Shown here: piece after piece, positions 25,263 through 33,910 of the stretch | Layout of the letters: each line of letters begins with the position of its first letter | How positions within the stretch are numbered: the first letter of the stretch is position 1 | Origin: Bacteroides ovatus | Lineage (GTDB): Bacteria > Bacteroidota > Bacteroidia > Bacteroidales > Bacteroidaceae | NCBI RefSeq assembly: GCF_001314995.1 | Contig: NZ_CP012938.1 | Coordinates: 1,240,001 to 1,304,000, forward strand | DNA length: 64,000 bases | Reading direction: 5' to 3' | Program-made: the position numbers and the translations under genes | Notes under the pieces: model-generated | Told to the model about the DNA's origin: nothing | The model's input: only the letters and a program-made list of their open reading frames with translations | The model's database searches: none

Positions 25263-26800
25263 TGTGACATTACCTTTTGATGTTCATTTACTTTCCTTGC
25301 AAATTCCAGATATTTCGGACTTCCTGCACGTTTGCGGTCGGCTTCGATACGGGTTATCGCCTCCTGCATCGTGCCGTAATGGGCGAGGTATACCTTCAGG
25401 GCTTCCTTTTCGCTCCGTTCGGTCGTGTATGCCCAGTAACATTCCGGGGCTTCCTCCACACCATACACGTCCGAGTTTTGCCCACGGCATATCCACACCT
25501 CTTTGAAGTAGCTGCGCCCCTCGCGGTTGTTCAGGGCGTTGATGGTGAATATCTGCTGCCGCTGGATGGGCGTGAGACCCAAGATGGCGGCTATCTGCTC
25601 ATACCTGTCCTTGAACTTTGTCTGGTCCAGCAGTATCTTCACGTCGGAGTTGTTGATGATGGCCTCCTTGACGATGGGCGAGTCAATCACGTCGTTCAGC
25701 TCCTGTGTGACCACCCCGGCGATGCCGTGGAATTTCCTGACCGTTTTGTACAAATATTTTATGTATTCCGCCATGGTGGGTGAGGCGATGGCTTTCCATG
25801 CCTCTTCGATTATCAGGGCTTTGCGCCCTTTCTTGATGCGCATCTTTTGCAGGAACACGTCCATGATGATCAGCACCACGATGGGGAAAAGCACGGGGTC
25901 ATCTTTTATCTTGTCAATTTCAAAGACAATGAAACGCTCGTCGAAGAGGTTCACGTCAAGGTCGGAGTTCAGCGTCACTTCCAGCTCGCCGCCCCGGTAG
26001 AACTGTTTCAGGATGGCGGCGAAGTCCCGGATGTTGAACTGGATCTTCTCCTGCGAAACGATTTGCGGAATGCGCTCCAGTGCGAACTCATAGTAGGAGT
26101 TGAAGGACAATTCCGTTACTTTCAGCCTGCGCTTCTGCTCCTCGATATGGTCAATCTGCTTGTCTATCTTGATAAGTATGGAGTTGTTGTACAGTTCCTT
26201 CTTGTAATTCTCGATAATCAGCAGGGCGCGTTCCTTTTCCCCTTTGCTGGCCGCCTCGTCCCGGGCAAGTGCCAAGAGGGAACGGCCCTGTCGGAGCAGT
26301 TTGAGCCGCCGGGCTTCTGTCGGAAGCATCAGTGCCTTGCTTTCCGATTGCTTGTCGGTTTCCGCATCCTGAATTTGGGCGTCAATGTCCTCCATGCTGT
26401 GGGAAAACTTGTCATAGTCCTCTTCCATCTTGGAGGCGACCAGCAGTTTCTGCCTCAGTCCTTCGCGCTCTTTCTCTGTGAACTTGGTAAAGGGATGGAA
26501 GTAGGCTTCGTAGTATTCCACGATGGTCTGGTTAATGAGCATGTCCTCAATCTTGGTCGGAAACTCATTGCCCTTGTATATCAGGAATATCAACGATTTG
26601 AGGAAGTTTTTCTTCTCCCCGAAATTTTGGTCATACTCTTCCTTTGTCACCTTGAACGGGTTCATGGAGATGGGCTTCTCTTTGGAGTAAGAGATGTATG
26701 TGCCCTTGTAGTAGCCGCAGATACCCTCGTAGGAATCTCCCGTATCGACCATGACCACATCGGTCTGCTGCTCCAGCAGCTGGCGGACGACACTGTTCAT
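25256..26800 (-). pseudogene. traG: 3' half of traG, VirB4-type ATPase, split by insertion
   Basis: The 514-residue fragment starts MNSVVRQLLEQQ, which joins directly after GPSGSGKSFH of the other half at 36096-37388. It holds the Walker B region KALIIEEAWKA at about 327-337 and a downstream QELND segment. The intact protein would be about 944 residues. Walker A and Walker B are now 9.3 kb apart, so the ATPase cannot work. The internal ATG could start a stable fragment, but no ribosome binding site is seen. A promoter inside the inserted element may still drive the genes downstream. Confidence 0.9.
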
Positions 26801-26806
26801 GTGGAA
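26798..26806. repeat. Direct repeat CATGTGGAA, left junction of the nested element
   Basis: Identical to 36096-36104. It covers codons for HM of traG, so it is the shared core used by the integrase or a target copy. A minus-strand ATG used by the 3' half lies inside it. Confidence 0.88.
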
Positions 26807-26840
26807 TTGATTTTCAATGACTTTTACCGCTGAAAATCAA
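26807..26840. repeat. Inverted repeat at the left tip of the nested element
   Basis: TTGATTTTCA (26807-26816) is a perfect inverted repeat with TGAAAATCAA (26831-26840). The 12-mer GCTGAAAATCAA (26829-26840) recurs directly at 28723-28734 and 36028-36039. These are candidate integrase or excisionase binding sites. The rest of the gene-free stretch to 27114 holds only the promoter-like motif at 27073-27103. Confidence 0.6.
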
Positions 26841-27072
26841 CTATATAAGAAAATAACGGTACAACTATCCGTTAGGAATAAGAGGGAATGAAAAAGTTGC
26901 TTTGAGGGAGTGAATGAATTAGAAAAGGTGTGCGTTTTGGGTGAAATATTTAACCAAATCTTAACACTTGATAAGACTTTTTATCAACTGATGATAACAG
27001 CTCGGAATGAGAATAAAACCGAAACAATCCTTGAATAGAAAAGAAATGCCCATAATCTTGTGAGTTGTGCCA

Positions 27073-27103
27073 CAAAATTATGGAGCAAGTATGGGGTGGG
27101 AAA
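27073..27103 (-). promoter_or_regulatory. Outward-facing promoter towards traG 3' half
   Basis: The minus strand has -33 TTTC (27103-27100), 19 bases, then -7 TAATTTTG (27080-27073). It lies after the end of the SecD-like gene and points left towards the remnant traG and traJ to traO. The sequence around the -7 box (TGCCACAAAATTAT on the plus strand) is shared with the ICE operon promoter at 13107. Confidence 0.5.
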
Positions 27104-27114
27104 AGACGCGGCTA

Positions 27115-27825
27115 TTAGTCTATTATAACTGCTTCTTCTTCGATTCCAATTTCCGGGTTCGGGCGAAAGAGTTTATTGATTAAGGGAATTGGCATTGATG
27201 TTACCTCTATCGCGCCGCCTTCGATAGTATTGTTTAATCTTGGTGCCATAATACACTCCCCGTCGATTTCGGTTGCAATAGCTTTGAATAGATTCCGCTC
27301 GGTAAAGTCTTTGAAAGTCTGTGTTATTTCCGTAGGTTCTCCATTGTCAAGCCTAAAATTAACGACAGGGATATTGCCATATAGGGGTTCAATATGTACT
27401 GACGCCTCGGCAACATTGGCCTGAAATTTTTCGGTAGTATCCTTAATGCCGAATATAACAGTATCATCGTTTTGTAATCCTAAAAACCACCCATATGGAC
27501 TTGGCAGTGGCGTATGATACAGATATTCACAAACCTTTTCCAGTTGTTCCATGGTGCAGTTGCTTTGTTCATAAAGCAATGAACTATCTGCCAACTGAAA
27601 ATTATCGGATTCATTGATTAGACTTACCGCGTTAATCATATGTTCAAGCAACTCCATCGTCGTACTACCTTGACTAACGACAGGAGTAAAAGTAACCGAC
27701 CAATGCACAGCATATTTAGTATCTAAATCAACTTGCAACGTATCTGGTAAGTCAGTAAAATGAATCTTCGCTTGCAGTGGAGTAAACGCTAATAATATCA
27801 ATAAGAAAGCAACGAGTTTCTTCAT
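27115..27825 (-). CDS. Exported SecD P1-head-like protein (cargo)
   Basis: I chose the start MKKLVAFLLILLAF at 27825, which gives a signal peptide (cleavage near LQAK) and 236 residues. The C-terminal half matches the P1 head of SecD/SecDF: IPVVNFRLDNGE, then FTERNLFKAIATEIDGECIMAPRLN, then GGAIEVTS. No membrane channel part is present, so it is a free-standing exported domain. It follows the SDR gene by 59 bases and has its own promoter-like motif at 27849-27856. Function unknown. Confidence 0.7.
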   Translation of the reverse strand: MKKLVAFLLILLAFTPLQAKIHFTDLPDTLQVDLDTKYAVHWSVTFTPVVSQGSTTMELLEHMINAVSLINESDNFQLADSSLLYEQSNCTMEQLEKVCEYLYHTPLPSPYGWFLGLQNDDTVIFGIKDTTEKFQANVAEASVHIEPLYGNIPVVNFRLDNGEPTEITQTFKDFTERNLFKAIATEIDGECIMAPRLNNTIEGGAIEVTSMPIPLINKLFRPNPEIGIEEEAVIID

Positions 27826-27846
27826 AATCGGAAAGAATTTGATAAT

Positions 27847-27881
27847 TGCAAAGTTAGCGAAAAACTGCGAGATTCGGGGGA
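27847..27881 (-). promoter_or_regulatory. Promoter-region repeat copy A, before the SecD-like gene
   Basis: The segment TGCAAAGTTAG...GAGATTCGGG is repeated with few changes upstream of the SDR gene (28594-28627). Each contains CAAAGTTA, a minus-strand -7 box TAACTTTG. The two genes probably share a regulator or arose by duplication of a promoter. Confidence 0.55.
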
Positions 27882-27884
27882 TTA

Positions 27885-28571
27885 TCACAGGAAATGCTTA
27901 ACTATATAATTGAGTATTCGCCAGCGTTTCGTAACGATGCACAATTTCTTCTTGGTGTCGATTGCCCTTATAATCTGCTTTGATACTTTCTCAAGAGGCA
28001 TTACCCAAAACAAACCGTTTCCTTTTGCCATGCGGGTATCAACTAAACCAGGGCGAATTTCAGTAATAGTAATGGCTGTTTTTCTTGCTTTGGCCTGTAA
28101 AGACTTAGTGTAATTTATTTGGAAAGCCTTGCTTGCGCTGTAAGATGGCGCAATCGGAGTAGGCTGCAAACCTCCAACAGATGTGATAGTAACTAAATGC
28201 CCTTTGCCGTTTTTTTCAAAATGATTATAAAGAGTATCAACAGCATTAGTCCAACCGATAACGTTTGTAGAAAGCGTTGCCAGTTCCTGTTTAATGTCAA
28301 GGGGTTCGTTTAGTTCTCCAATACCGGCGCACAATATAGCTAAATCAATATTCTGAAACGACTTAACGACTTCCTCAAAAGCATTGTTAAAAGAATTTAT
28401 GTTGGAAATATCAACTGGAAACGCAAGCGTATACGCAGGATTTGCAGCGCATATTTCATCAAGTATGTTTTTTCTTCTCCCCATAATAGCGACATGATTA
28501 CCGCAGGAAATGTAATGCGAGTAAAGGGAGTTGCCAATACCAGAGGTTGCGCCGATGATTAAAATGTTCAT
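27885..28571 (-). CDS. Short-chain dehydrogenase/reductase (cargo)
   Basis: The 228-residue protein is a classical SDR: NAD(P)-binding GATSGIG at 7-13, ILCAGIG at 79-85, catalytic S131, Y144 and K148 in SYSASK, and a PG motif (EIRPGLVDTRMA). NADPH preference is suggested by GRRKN after the second strand. The substrate is unknown. Base composition is AT-rich relative to the ICE, as for other cargo. It is transcribed with the SecD-like gene. Confidence 0.85.
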   Translation of the reverse strand: MNILIIGATSGIGNSLYSHYISCGNHVAIMGRRKNILDEICAANPAYTLAFPVDISNINSFNNAFEEVVKSFQNIDLAILCAGIGELNEPLDIKQELATLSTNVIGWTNAVDTLYNHFEKNGKGHLVTITSVGGLQPTPIAPSYSASKAFQINYTKSLQAKARKTAITITEIRPGLVDTRMAKGNGLFWVMPLEKVSKQIIRAIDTKKKLCIVTKRWRILNYIVKHFL

Positions 28572-28593
28572 GTGTTATAAAGTCGTTTGTTTG

Positions 28594-28627
28594 TGCAAAG
28601 TTAGTGAAAATCGGTGAGATTCGGGCG
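28594..28627 (-). promoter_or_regulatory. Promoter-region repeat copy B, before the SDR gene
   Basis: Matches copy A at 27847-27881 at most of about 33 positions, with CAAAGTTA (28596-28603) giving a minus-strand -7 box. It lies 23 bases upstream of the SDR start. Confidence 0.55.
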
Positions 28628-28722
28628 TTTGACAAAGGAAATCTTCGATTTGAAGTTACCCCGTTGAATTAATCTCGATGGTTTGAGTGTCGGAGATAGT
28701 TGTCAAGGAATTACTTACCACA

Positions 28723-28734
28723 GCTGAAAATCAA
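28723..28734. repeat. Internal copy of the element-end motif GCTGAAAATCAA
   Basis: Same 12-mer and similar upstream sequence (ACTTACCACA versus ACTTTTACC) as the left tip at 26829-26840. It lies in the 384-base gap between the divergent cargo pairs (28572-28955), where I otherwise see only a possible -7 box TAACTTTG at 28922-28929 for the rightward pair. Confidence 0.55.
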
Positions 28735-28955
28735 CGCTATATCCAATTCAAGTAACAAGCGAGGTACAAACTACGTTAATTAGTAGTCAAAACAGAAGGG
28801 AAAAACAGGGAAATGGGGATACAATAGCAAAATCACGCTATAAAGGGATAAGATTTCAGTTTGTCCCTTAAGTTCAAGCACTTTACGCATGGCAACGTAA
28901 TGGTTTTAGCAAGAATTGTATTAACTTTGTGGATTAGAACTGGATTGATAGTGAG

Positions 28956-29933
28956 ATGACCGACAAGGAATACAATAAAATGATAGCCGATGTAAGGCGT
29001 AGCGTGAGTCGTAAGTATGGCTTTCGCCAAAGTTCTTATGTCAACTTCAAAGTAGAGAGCGGTTATTTCTTCTGTCTGTATTTTCTGACTGGTGACGTCC
29101 GGCTCACCGTCAAGCCCATGTATGCAGATGATTTGTGGTGGAATATATGGGATGCCTCGGATAACAAGAACGAACCTTTGAGCTTGCGTGGAACAGGTGC
29201 TTACTCTCTATCAGGGCAAGTCCTATCTTCATACGAGATTACGAAAGTCGCTGCCAAGAGCGAACTCATTGATATAATTGAGGGTATATTCCAAAATGCA
29301 AAGGATGCAATATCAAAATTCCTAACTGCTAATCCTGATGCAAACACATTCTTTCCTGACGAGTCAAAAATGGATCATGACCCCGACCGACTGCTATATC
29401 TTATGGCTCTTATCCATAATGGCAAAGAGGAAGATGCTTTGGCAATTATCAAAGAAGCCCGCAAGAATAAACATAGATGTATTTTTCAAAGCGGAATGTT
29501 CAGTGATAGCTACACATATATCCGCCGTTGGTGCAACCGTGAACAAGCAACTATTCGGATAAGAAATGTATTTGCATCCATTTTCAACAACATTGTCCAG
29601 ATACGTGCATACGCATTGATGGCTTTGGGTAAAAATAACAAGAAAGAGACACTTCCCGACATTTATGATGTCCGGCTTTTAGATGGGGGAATTGTGATGA
29701 CATTATGCTTTTCAATAATATTCATATGGCATAATTTCACGTTGGCGTGGATTACACTTGCTGTTTATTTCATATTCGTCTGGTTCATGGACTTTGAGAA
29801 TCGGAGTGAACGATATTATATCCGTTTTGGGAATTTACCAAATAAAACAAGACTAAGATGGAAAATTAGTATGTGGATTTTAGTAGTTGCACTCTACATC
29901 TATTCATTCGCAATTATCTTTTTTGAACCATGA
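28956..29933 (+). CDS. Cargo protein with C-terminal membrane helices, unknown function
   Basis: A 325-residue protein with a soluble N-terminal two thirds (including a WWNIWDASDN segment and a helical repeat-like part with MALIHNGKEEDALAIIKEA) and three membrane helices after about residue 225, ending in EP. It overlaps the next gene by 4 bases (ATGA), so the two proteins are likely made in balance. Not recognised. The AT-rich composition suggests a separate origin from the ICE. Confidence 0.7.
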   Translation: MTDKEYNKMIADVRRSVSRKYGFRQSSYVNFKVESGYFFCLYFLTGDVRLTVKPMYADDLWWNIWDASDNKNEPLSLRGTGAYSLSGQVLSSYEITKVAAKSELIDIIEGIFQNAKDAISKFLTANPDANTFFPDESKMDHDPDRLLYLMALIHNGKEEDALAIIKEARKNKHRCIFQSGMFSDSYTYIRRWCNREQATIRIRNVFASIFNNIVQIRAYALMALGKNNKKETLPDIYDVRLLDGGIVMTLCFSIIFIWHNFTLAWITLAVYFIFVWFMDFENRSERYYIRFGNLPNKTRLRWKISMWILVVALYIYSFAIIFFEP

Positions 29934-30799
29934 AACTGACCGATAGACGATATAATAATCAGGTTTTCAAGAATACCTCATTTAGCAATAGTGGTATTGC
30001 AGTTTGGTGGACAAAAAAGAAATTTAATGGATGCCAATTCGTCAACTGCGATTTCAACGATGTCGTTGTACGAGGTTGTCTGTTTAAGGATTGTGTTTTT
30101 CAAAGCGGGAAAATGCAGCACACTTTATTAGGAGCCAGAACCAGTGTTCTGCTACGTAAAAGCATCTATATTGGCTGTACCTTTGAACGCGTTAAATTAC
30201 GGAGTTTAGGAATCGCAGACTTTATTGGATGCACATTCATTGATTGCGATTTCAAAACCGCATTTATCGCTGCATCATTTGCAAAGTGTAAATTTATAGG
30301 AAAAATTTACGGTTGTGTATTTTGTGGCCCCAACTACGATAGTTATTTTTATGGTGATAAGTTATCTTATTGGGTTTCCAATAAAGGAAGATTGAACGAT
30401 GTGGATTTTTCCGAAAGTATCCTTACTGATGTTGATTTTCGAGGAGGTATTGATTTATCTACTGTCTTATTTCCAGATTCGTATTTATCCGACAAACTGA
30501 TTATCAAGTATTCTCTTGAGCCCTTAGGTGTTCATGGTTTTGCCTATCCACAAAAAGAAGCACTGAAAATAGCGAATGGATATTTTAATTCAAACATACC
30601 TATTCTTGGTGGAGATGTATATAAGATGGAGAATGGACGCATTACGTTAACTCTTGACAGTTGGTATTGTGACAGGATTAGTTCAGAATCCCCATCCGAA
30701 TATGTAAGACGCTGCTATCTTGTAACGACCGATTATGTCAGCAAATATCCTAACAATGCAAATTTCTTATTTGGATTTGTTGTAGATGCGCAAAGTTGA
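29930..30799 (+). CDS. Cargo pentapeptide-repeat-like protein
   Basis: The first 190 residues show the right-handed beta-helix pattern of pentapeptide proteins, with repeating C/F positions (FVNCDFNDV, RGCLFKDCVF, IGCTFERVK, IGCTFIDCDF). The C-terminal 90 residues form a different domain with GRITLTLDSWYCDR. Such proteins can protect gyrase or act in defence, but cysteine-rich variants of this kind are mostly uncharacterised. Translationally coupled to the membrane protein upstream. Confidence 0.72.
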   Translation: MKLTDRRYNNQVFKNTSFSNSGIAVWWTKKKFNGCQFVNCDFNDVVVRGCLFKDCVFQSGKMQHTLLGARTSVLLRKSIYIGCTFERVKLRSLGIADFIGCTFIDCDFKTAFIAASFAKCKFIGKIYGCVFCGPNYDSYFYGDKLSYWVSNKGRLNDVDFSESILTDVDFRGGIDLSTVLFPDSYLSDKLIIKYSLEPLGVHGFAYPQKEALKIANGYFNSNIPILGGDVYKMENGRITLTLDSWYCDRISSESPSEYVRRCYLVTTDYVSKYPNNANFLFGFVVDAQS

Positions 30800-30815
30800 T
30801 TTTAATTCAATAGTG

Positions 30816-32372
30816 TTACAGACTGATTCCACCTCGTCCTTTATCAATCCTCCAATCATACCGACCTTCCGCGACATCGCCAACCTCATTGAGTGTATGG
30901 CGATGTTTTATTTTATCAAAGGGCTGTCGGTGTTCCGCATAGTCACAGAGCCATGCGCCGACCGCTTTCTGCTGCTCGGTGGTCTCGCCGTAGCTCTGCA
31001 TGACGCTCTTGATGTCGGCGGCTTCGGAGGGAGAGAAGATTGACTTGTGCCGCTCCGTGGCGAAATGGATAATCGCTTCAATGGCTCGCCGGAACACCTC
31101 GCTTGCCTTGTAGAGAATATCGGCGATGATATTCAGAATATCCCGGCTCGATTTCAGTTCACCCTGCAACCGCTCTATGGTCTTGTCCTTCTCCGCCGTT
31201 GCCCGGCTCACTGCCATGCTGATGCGGTGCTGCTCCCCGGTCTTTTGCTCCCGGAGCTGCCGCAGTGCCGTGTCCCTCTCGGATTCATAAGTGTCGGCGA
31301 TTGCCATGGCACTGTCGCGTTCCAGTTCGACCGCCCGCTTCGCCTCTGTCAGAGCCTTTGTCCGTTTCGCCACCTCTTTCCTGACGGCATCGGGGAACGA
31401 TTCTTTGATATGCTCGTTCTCGGCTTTCAACTTCTCGTTCTCCTGCTCGATGGCTGCGTACTTGCCCTTGCCGAAAAGGTTTGCGATGCCGGACTTTATG
31501 CTGTCCGTGTTCTCCCTGTCAACCTCTCTCGCACGTTCCTCCTTTTTGGCGATTTCGCTGTCAAGTTCCGCGCTGCGCCGCTGCTTTTCCTCGTTCCCGA
31601 TTTGGAGTTTTTCATGTTCGGATTTTGCATTGTCCGTCTCACGGATCGCGGCATCCCTGTCGGCTTCGGCTGCTTCCTTTTCCGCCTTTACCTGTTCGGC
31701 TTCCTGCTTCTGCCTGGCGATGATGAAGTCAGCGCGTTCAAGATGCTCCTTTCCCGTCTGCTCCTTTGAGCTGCCCCTTTCCATGTCAAGACACTCAGCC
31801 AAAAGCGTCTGCATGTCACTCATGGCTTTTTCGTCCAGCTTGCAGGATTTCCCGGTGTCGTGGTTCATCCAGTCCCATACGATATGGGCGTGAAGATTGG
31901 GCTTCCATGTGGCGGTATCTCCGGGAGTGCCGTAATGCCCCTCGTCACGATGGATGAAGATTTGCAAAGCTGTGATTCCCCACCGCTCCTTACACACCTC
32001 ACAGAAATGTTGCAACTGCTCCAGCGTGGTATCATCCTTGATTACCACGACACCCTCCTTGAGCGGAGTGCTGCCGCGCACGACGGTCACCTTCCCGGTC
32101 TTCTTGTTCACACGCTCCCGGTCTTTGGTCTGCATCGCCCGACCTGTCTTCTCCTTTACCATCGCGGCTATCTGATTGTAGCGTTCCGACAGCGAAGTGC
32201 CCCCGAAATCAGGTGCTACCCATGTCTCGTTTGCCGCCATGAGGTCGGTGCGAACATAGAACTTTTCCTTGCCGATATGGGCGAGGTATTCCGCTGTCCG
32301 TCTGTTGTGCGCCTCGCTGCTTCCGATGTTGCAGGGCTTGATGTTGATTGATGTCTTCTGTGCCATAGGCAT
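30816..32372 (-). CDS. MobV-type relaxase (Pre/Mob family)
   Basis: The 518-residue protein has an N-terminal relaxase domain: the IFIHRDEGHYGTPGD motif at about 138-152 (H141, D143, E144) and NLHAHIVWD at 159-167 (H161, H163), the HxDE...HxH metal site of MobV enzymes. From about 210 to 405 there is a long coiled coil, then a short helical C terminus. It should nick the hairpin-rich region just upstream (32396-32670) and lead DNA to a helper secretion system. ATG two codons in (MAQKTSINIK) may be the real start. Confidence 0.88.
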   Translation of the reverse strand: MPMAQKTSINIKPCNIGSSEAHNRRTAEYLAHIGKEKFYVRTDLMAANETWVAPDFGGTSLSERYNQIAAMVKEKTGRAMQTKDRERVNKKTGKVTVVRGSTPLKEGVVVIKDDTTLEQLQHFCEVCKERWGITALQIFIHRDEGHYGTPGDTATWKPNLHAHIVWDWMNHDTGKSCKLDEKAMSDMQTLLAECLDMERGSSKEQTGKEHLERADFIIARQKQEAEQVKAEKEAAEADRDAAIRETDNAKSEHEKLQIGNEEKQRRSAELDSEIAKKEERAREVDRENTDSIKSGIANLFGKGKYAAIEQENEKLKAENEHIKESFPDAVRKEVAKRTKALTEAKRAVELERDSAMAIADTYESERDTALRQLREQKTGEQHRISMAVSRATAEKDKTIERLQGELKSSRDILNIIADILYKASEVFRRAIEAIIHFATERHKSIFSPSEAADIKSVMQSYGETTEQQKAVGAWLCDYAEHRQPFDKIKHRHTLNEVGDVAEGRYDWRIDKGRGGISL

Positions 32373-32395
32373 GATGATGTTTACAGATTTACAAT

Positions 32396-32670
32396 AGGGA
32401 AAGGGTCATTAGGGCGGAGCCTTAATCGGAGGGTGCAGGGAGAGGGTCACTTCCTGCTCGGGGTTCCCAGGGGTCGAGACCTCTGGGCGGAGATTCCAAA
32501 GAGAGGGTCACTCTTTGGTCAGGGGTGTTGGGGGCTGACAGCCTCCGACCGGGTTCTTAGGGCAGAGCCATAAGTGGGACGGGGCAAAGCCCAGCCCCTC
32601 GGGAGAGCCCACAACTTCGGGAGCGCAGCGGAGAAGTTATAGTGGGCTATATCTGGGCAAGCCCAGTCAG
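32396..32670. other. Probable oriT: cluster of hairpins with AGGGTCA repeats
   Basis: The gene-free 359 bases before the relaxase hold many palindromes: GCAGGGA/TTCCTGC (32435-32456) and CCAAAGAG/CTCTTTGG (32496-32517), both with AGGGTCA in the loop; a third AGGGTCA at 32402; CCCAGGGGT/ACCTCTGGG (32466-32487); GGGGC/GCCCC (32581-32597); AGCCCACAACTTC with GAAGTT...GTGGGCT (32606-32648); CTGGGC/GCCCAG (32653-32666). Two TTAGGGC-AGCC units flank them. Position next to mobV supports oriT; strand-selective nicking site is not identifiable. Confidence 0.6.
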
Positions 32671-32731
32671 TCACCCCACGACAACGGAGTACCGCTCAAA
32701 ACCGTGCTCTGCGCTTCCCGACCTGTCGAGC

Positions 32732-33487
32732 CTATGCCGGAGTAGCCTCGCCGCCATCCGTGCCGTCCTGCGCCTCGCTGTGGCTTCCTGCACCGTTCTC
32801 GCCGGATGCCATGTCGCCGCTGTCTGTGATATGCCGATTTACGGCTGTGTCCGCCATGAACATATCCGACGGCGGATTATGGCTGTCGCCGTCATGCACA
32901 TCGGCTGACGGATTGGAACTGCCTGACAAAAGAGGGGAAGAAGAAAGGGATGCCGCGCCTGTCGTCAGGCTGTCCGTTTCCTTCCCTCTTGTGAGGCAGT
33001 CAACGGCTGCGCCTCCAGGTTCATCCCCTGACGGCAGACTGCCGGAAACAGGTGTCCGCACATCGCCCGTCTGTCCTTTGGCGGCAGCCGAAGGTCTGAC
33101 ATAATGGGGATTGGTGACAAGGATACCTCCGACATACCAGCCCGTGAGAAAATGCAGGGAATGAACGGAAGTGCGGTTGTTGGTCCGAGTGGTCAGCATA
33201 CCGAGGCGGTTGAAGCTGTCGATGAGCTTGCCGACCGTCTTACGGTTGCAGTCCAAAAACTCTGCCAGTTCCACATCGGAAGCCGCTACCTGTCCCACCT
33301 CCAGCACAATATCAATGCCCTTGATTTTATAAGCGGTTCTTGTCCGCACAGCACCGTTCATCAGGCGGTAGAGGCACTTTTGTCTGAGAGGGGAAAACCT
33401 GCCTTCCAAAAGAAAATCCCACTGTCCGGCTGATAGTATGGTGCAGTAGTGTATGTTCTGTATCTCCTTATTCATGGTATGTGACAT
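32732..33487 (-). CDS. Winged-helix-like protein of the nested element
   Basis: The 251-residue protein has an N-terminal DNA-binding-like region (LAEFLDCNRKTVGKLIDSFNRLGML at about 75-99, a helix-turn-helix pattern), and from about 135 onward a long low-complexity Ser/Gly/Pro-rich tail. ATG overlaps the stop of the upstream helix-turn-helix gene (TAATG), so translation is coupled. Mobilizable Bacteroides elements carry similar genes between excisionase and mob. It may be a replication or mobilization accessory protein; not certain. Confidence 0.6.
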   Translation of the reverse strand: MSHTMNKEIQNIHYCTILSAGQWDFLLEGRFSPLRQKCLYRLMNGAVRTRTAYKIKGIDIVLEVGQVAASDVELAEFLDCNRKTVGKLIDSFNRLGMLTTRTNNRTSVHSLHFLTGWYVGGILVTNPHYVRPSAAAKGQTGDVRTPVSGSLPSGDEPGGAAVDCLTRGKETDSLTTGAASLSSSPLLSGSSNPSADVHDGDSHNPPSDMFMADTAVNRHITDSGDMASGENGAGSHSEAQDGTDGGEATPA

Positions 33488-33891
33488 TATGGTGCTACTG
33501 CGGACATCCGGCTTTTACCGTCCGTCAACGCTCCCGGCTTGCGTTTCTTGCCGTTGCGCAGTTCCTCAAGCCGTCTTTCAATCTCACTCTCGCTGGCTAC
33601 TCCTGATGTGCCTCCTTGTTTGATCCAAGCGATGACTTCATCCTCGAAGAAGTAGAGTTTGTTACCCCGCTTGTGGTACGGAATACGTTTGTCGGATGTC
33701 ATGGCATAGATGGTTGACGCGGATTTTCCGAGTAGCTTTGCAACCTCGTTCAAAGTAAGCAAGGTGTGTGCCTCGCCATGCTGCGAGGGTGCGTCACACA
33801 GGAATTTTTCCACACGTTCCGTGAGCAGTCCCACCTTTTCAATCAGCATGGAAACCGCCTGCGGCAGTTGGTCGAATGTTATGTTGTTCAT
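33487..33891 (-). CDS. Excisionase-like helix-turn-helix protein
   Basis: The 134-residue product has a central MerR/excisionase-type helix-turn-helix: LLTLNEVAKLLGKSASTIYAMTSDKRIPYHKRGNKLYFFEDEVIAWI (residues about 44-90), with a charged tail. Such proteins direct the integrase toward excision. It lies 20 bases after the integrase gene and overlaps the next gene by one base. Confidence 0.82.
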   Translation of the reverse strand: MNNITFDQLPQAVSMLIEKVGLLTERVEKFLCDAPSQHGEAHTLLTLNEVAKLLGKSASTIYAMTSDKRIPYHKRGNKLYFFEDEVIAWIKQGGTSGVASESEIERRLEELRNGKKRKPGALTDGKSRMSAVAP

Positions 33892-33910
33892 ATTATATAT
33901 GTGTCGGTTT

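Noticed and set aside
31047..31769. Hydrophobic + strand frame opposite the MobV gene
   Set aside because: It is the complement of the charged coiled-coil coding region; the leucine/phenylalanine richness is a codon artefact.
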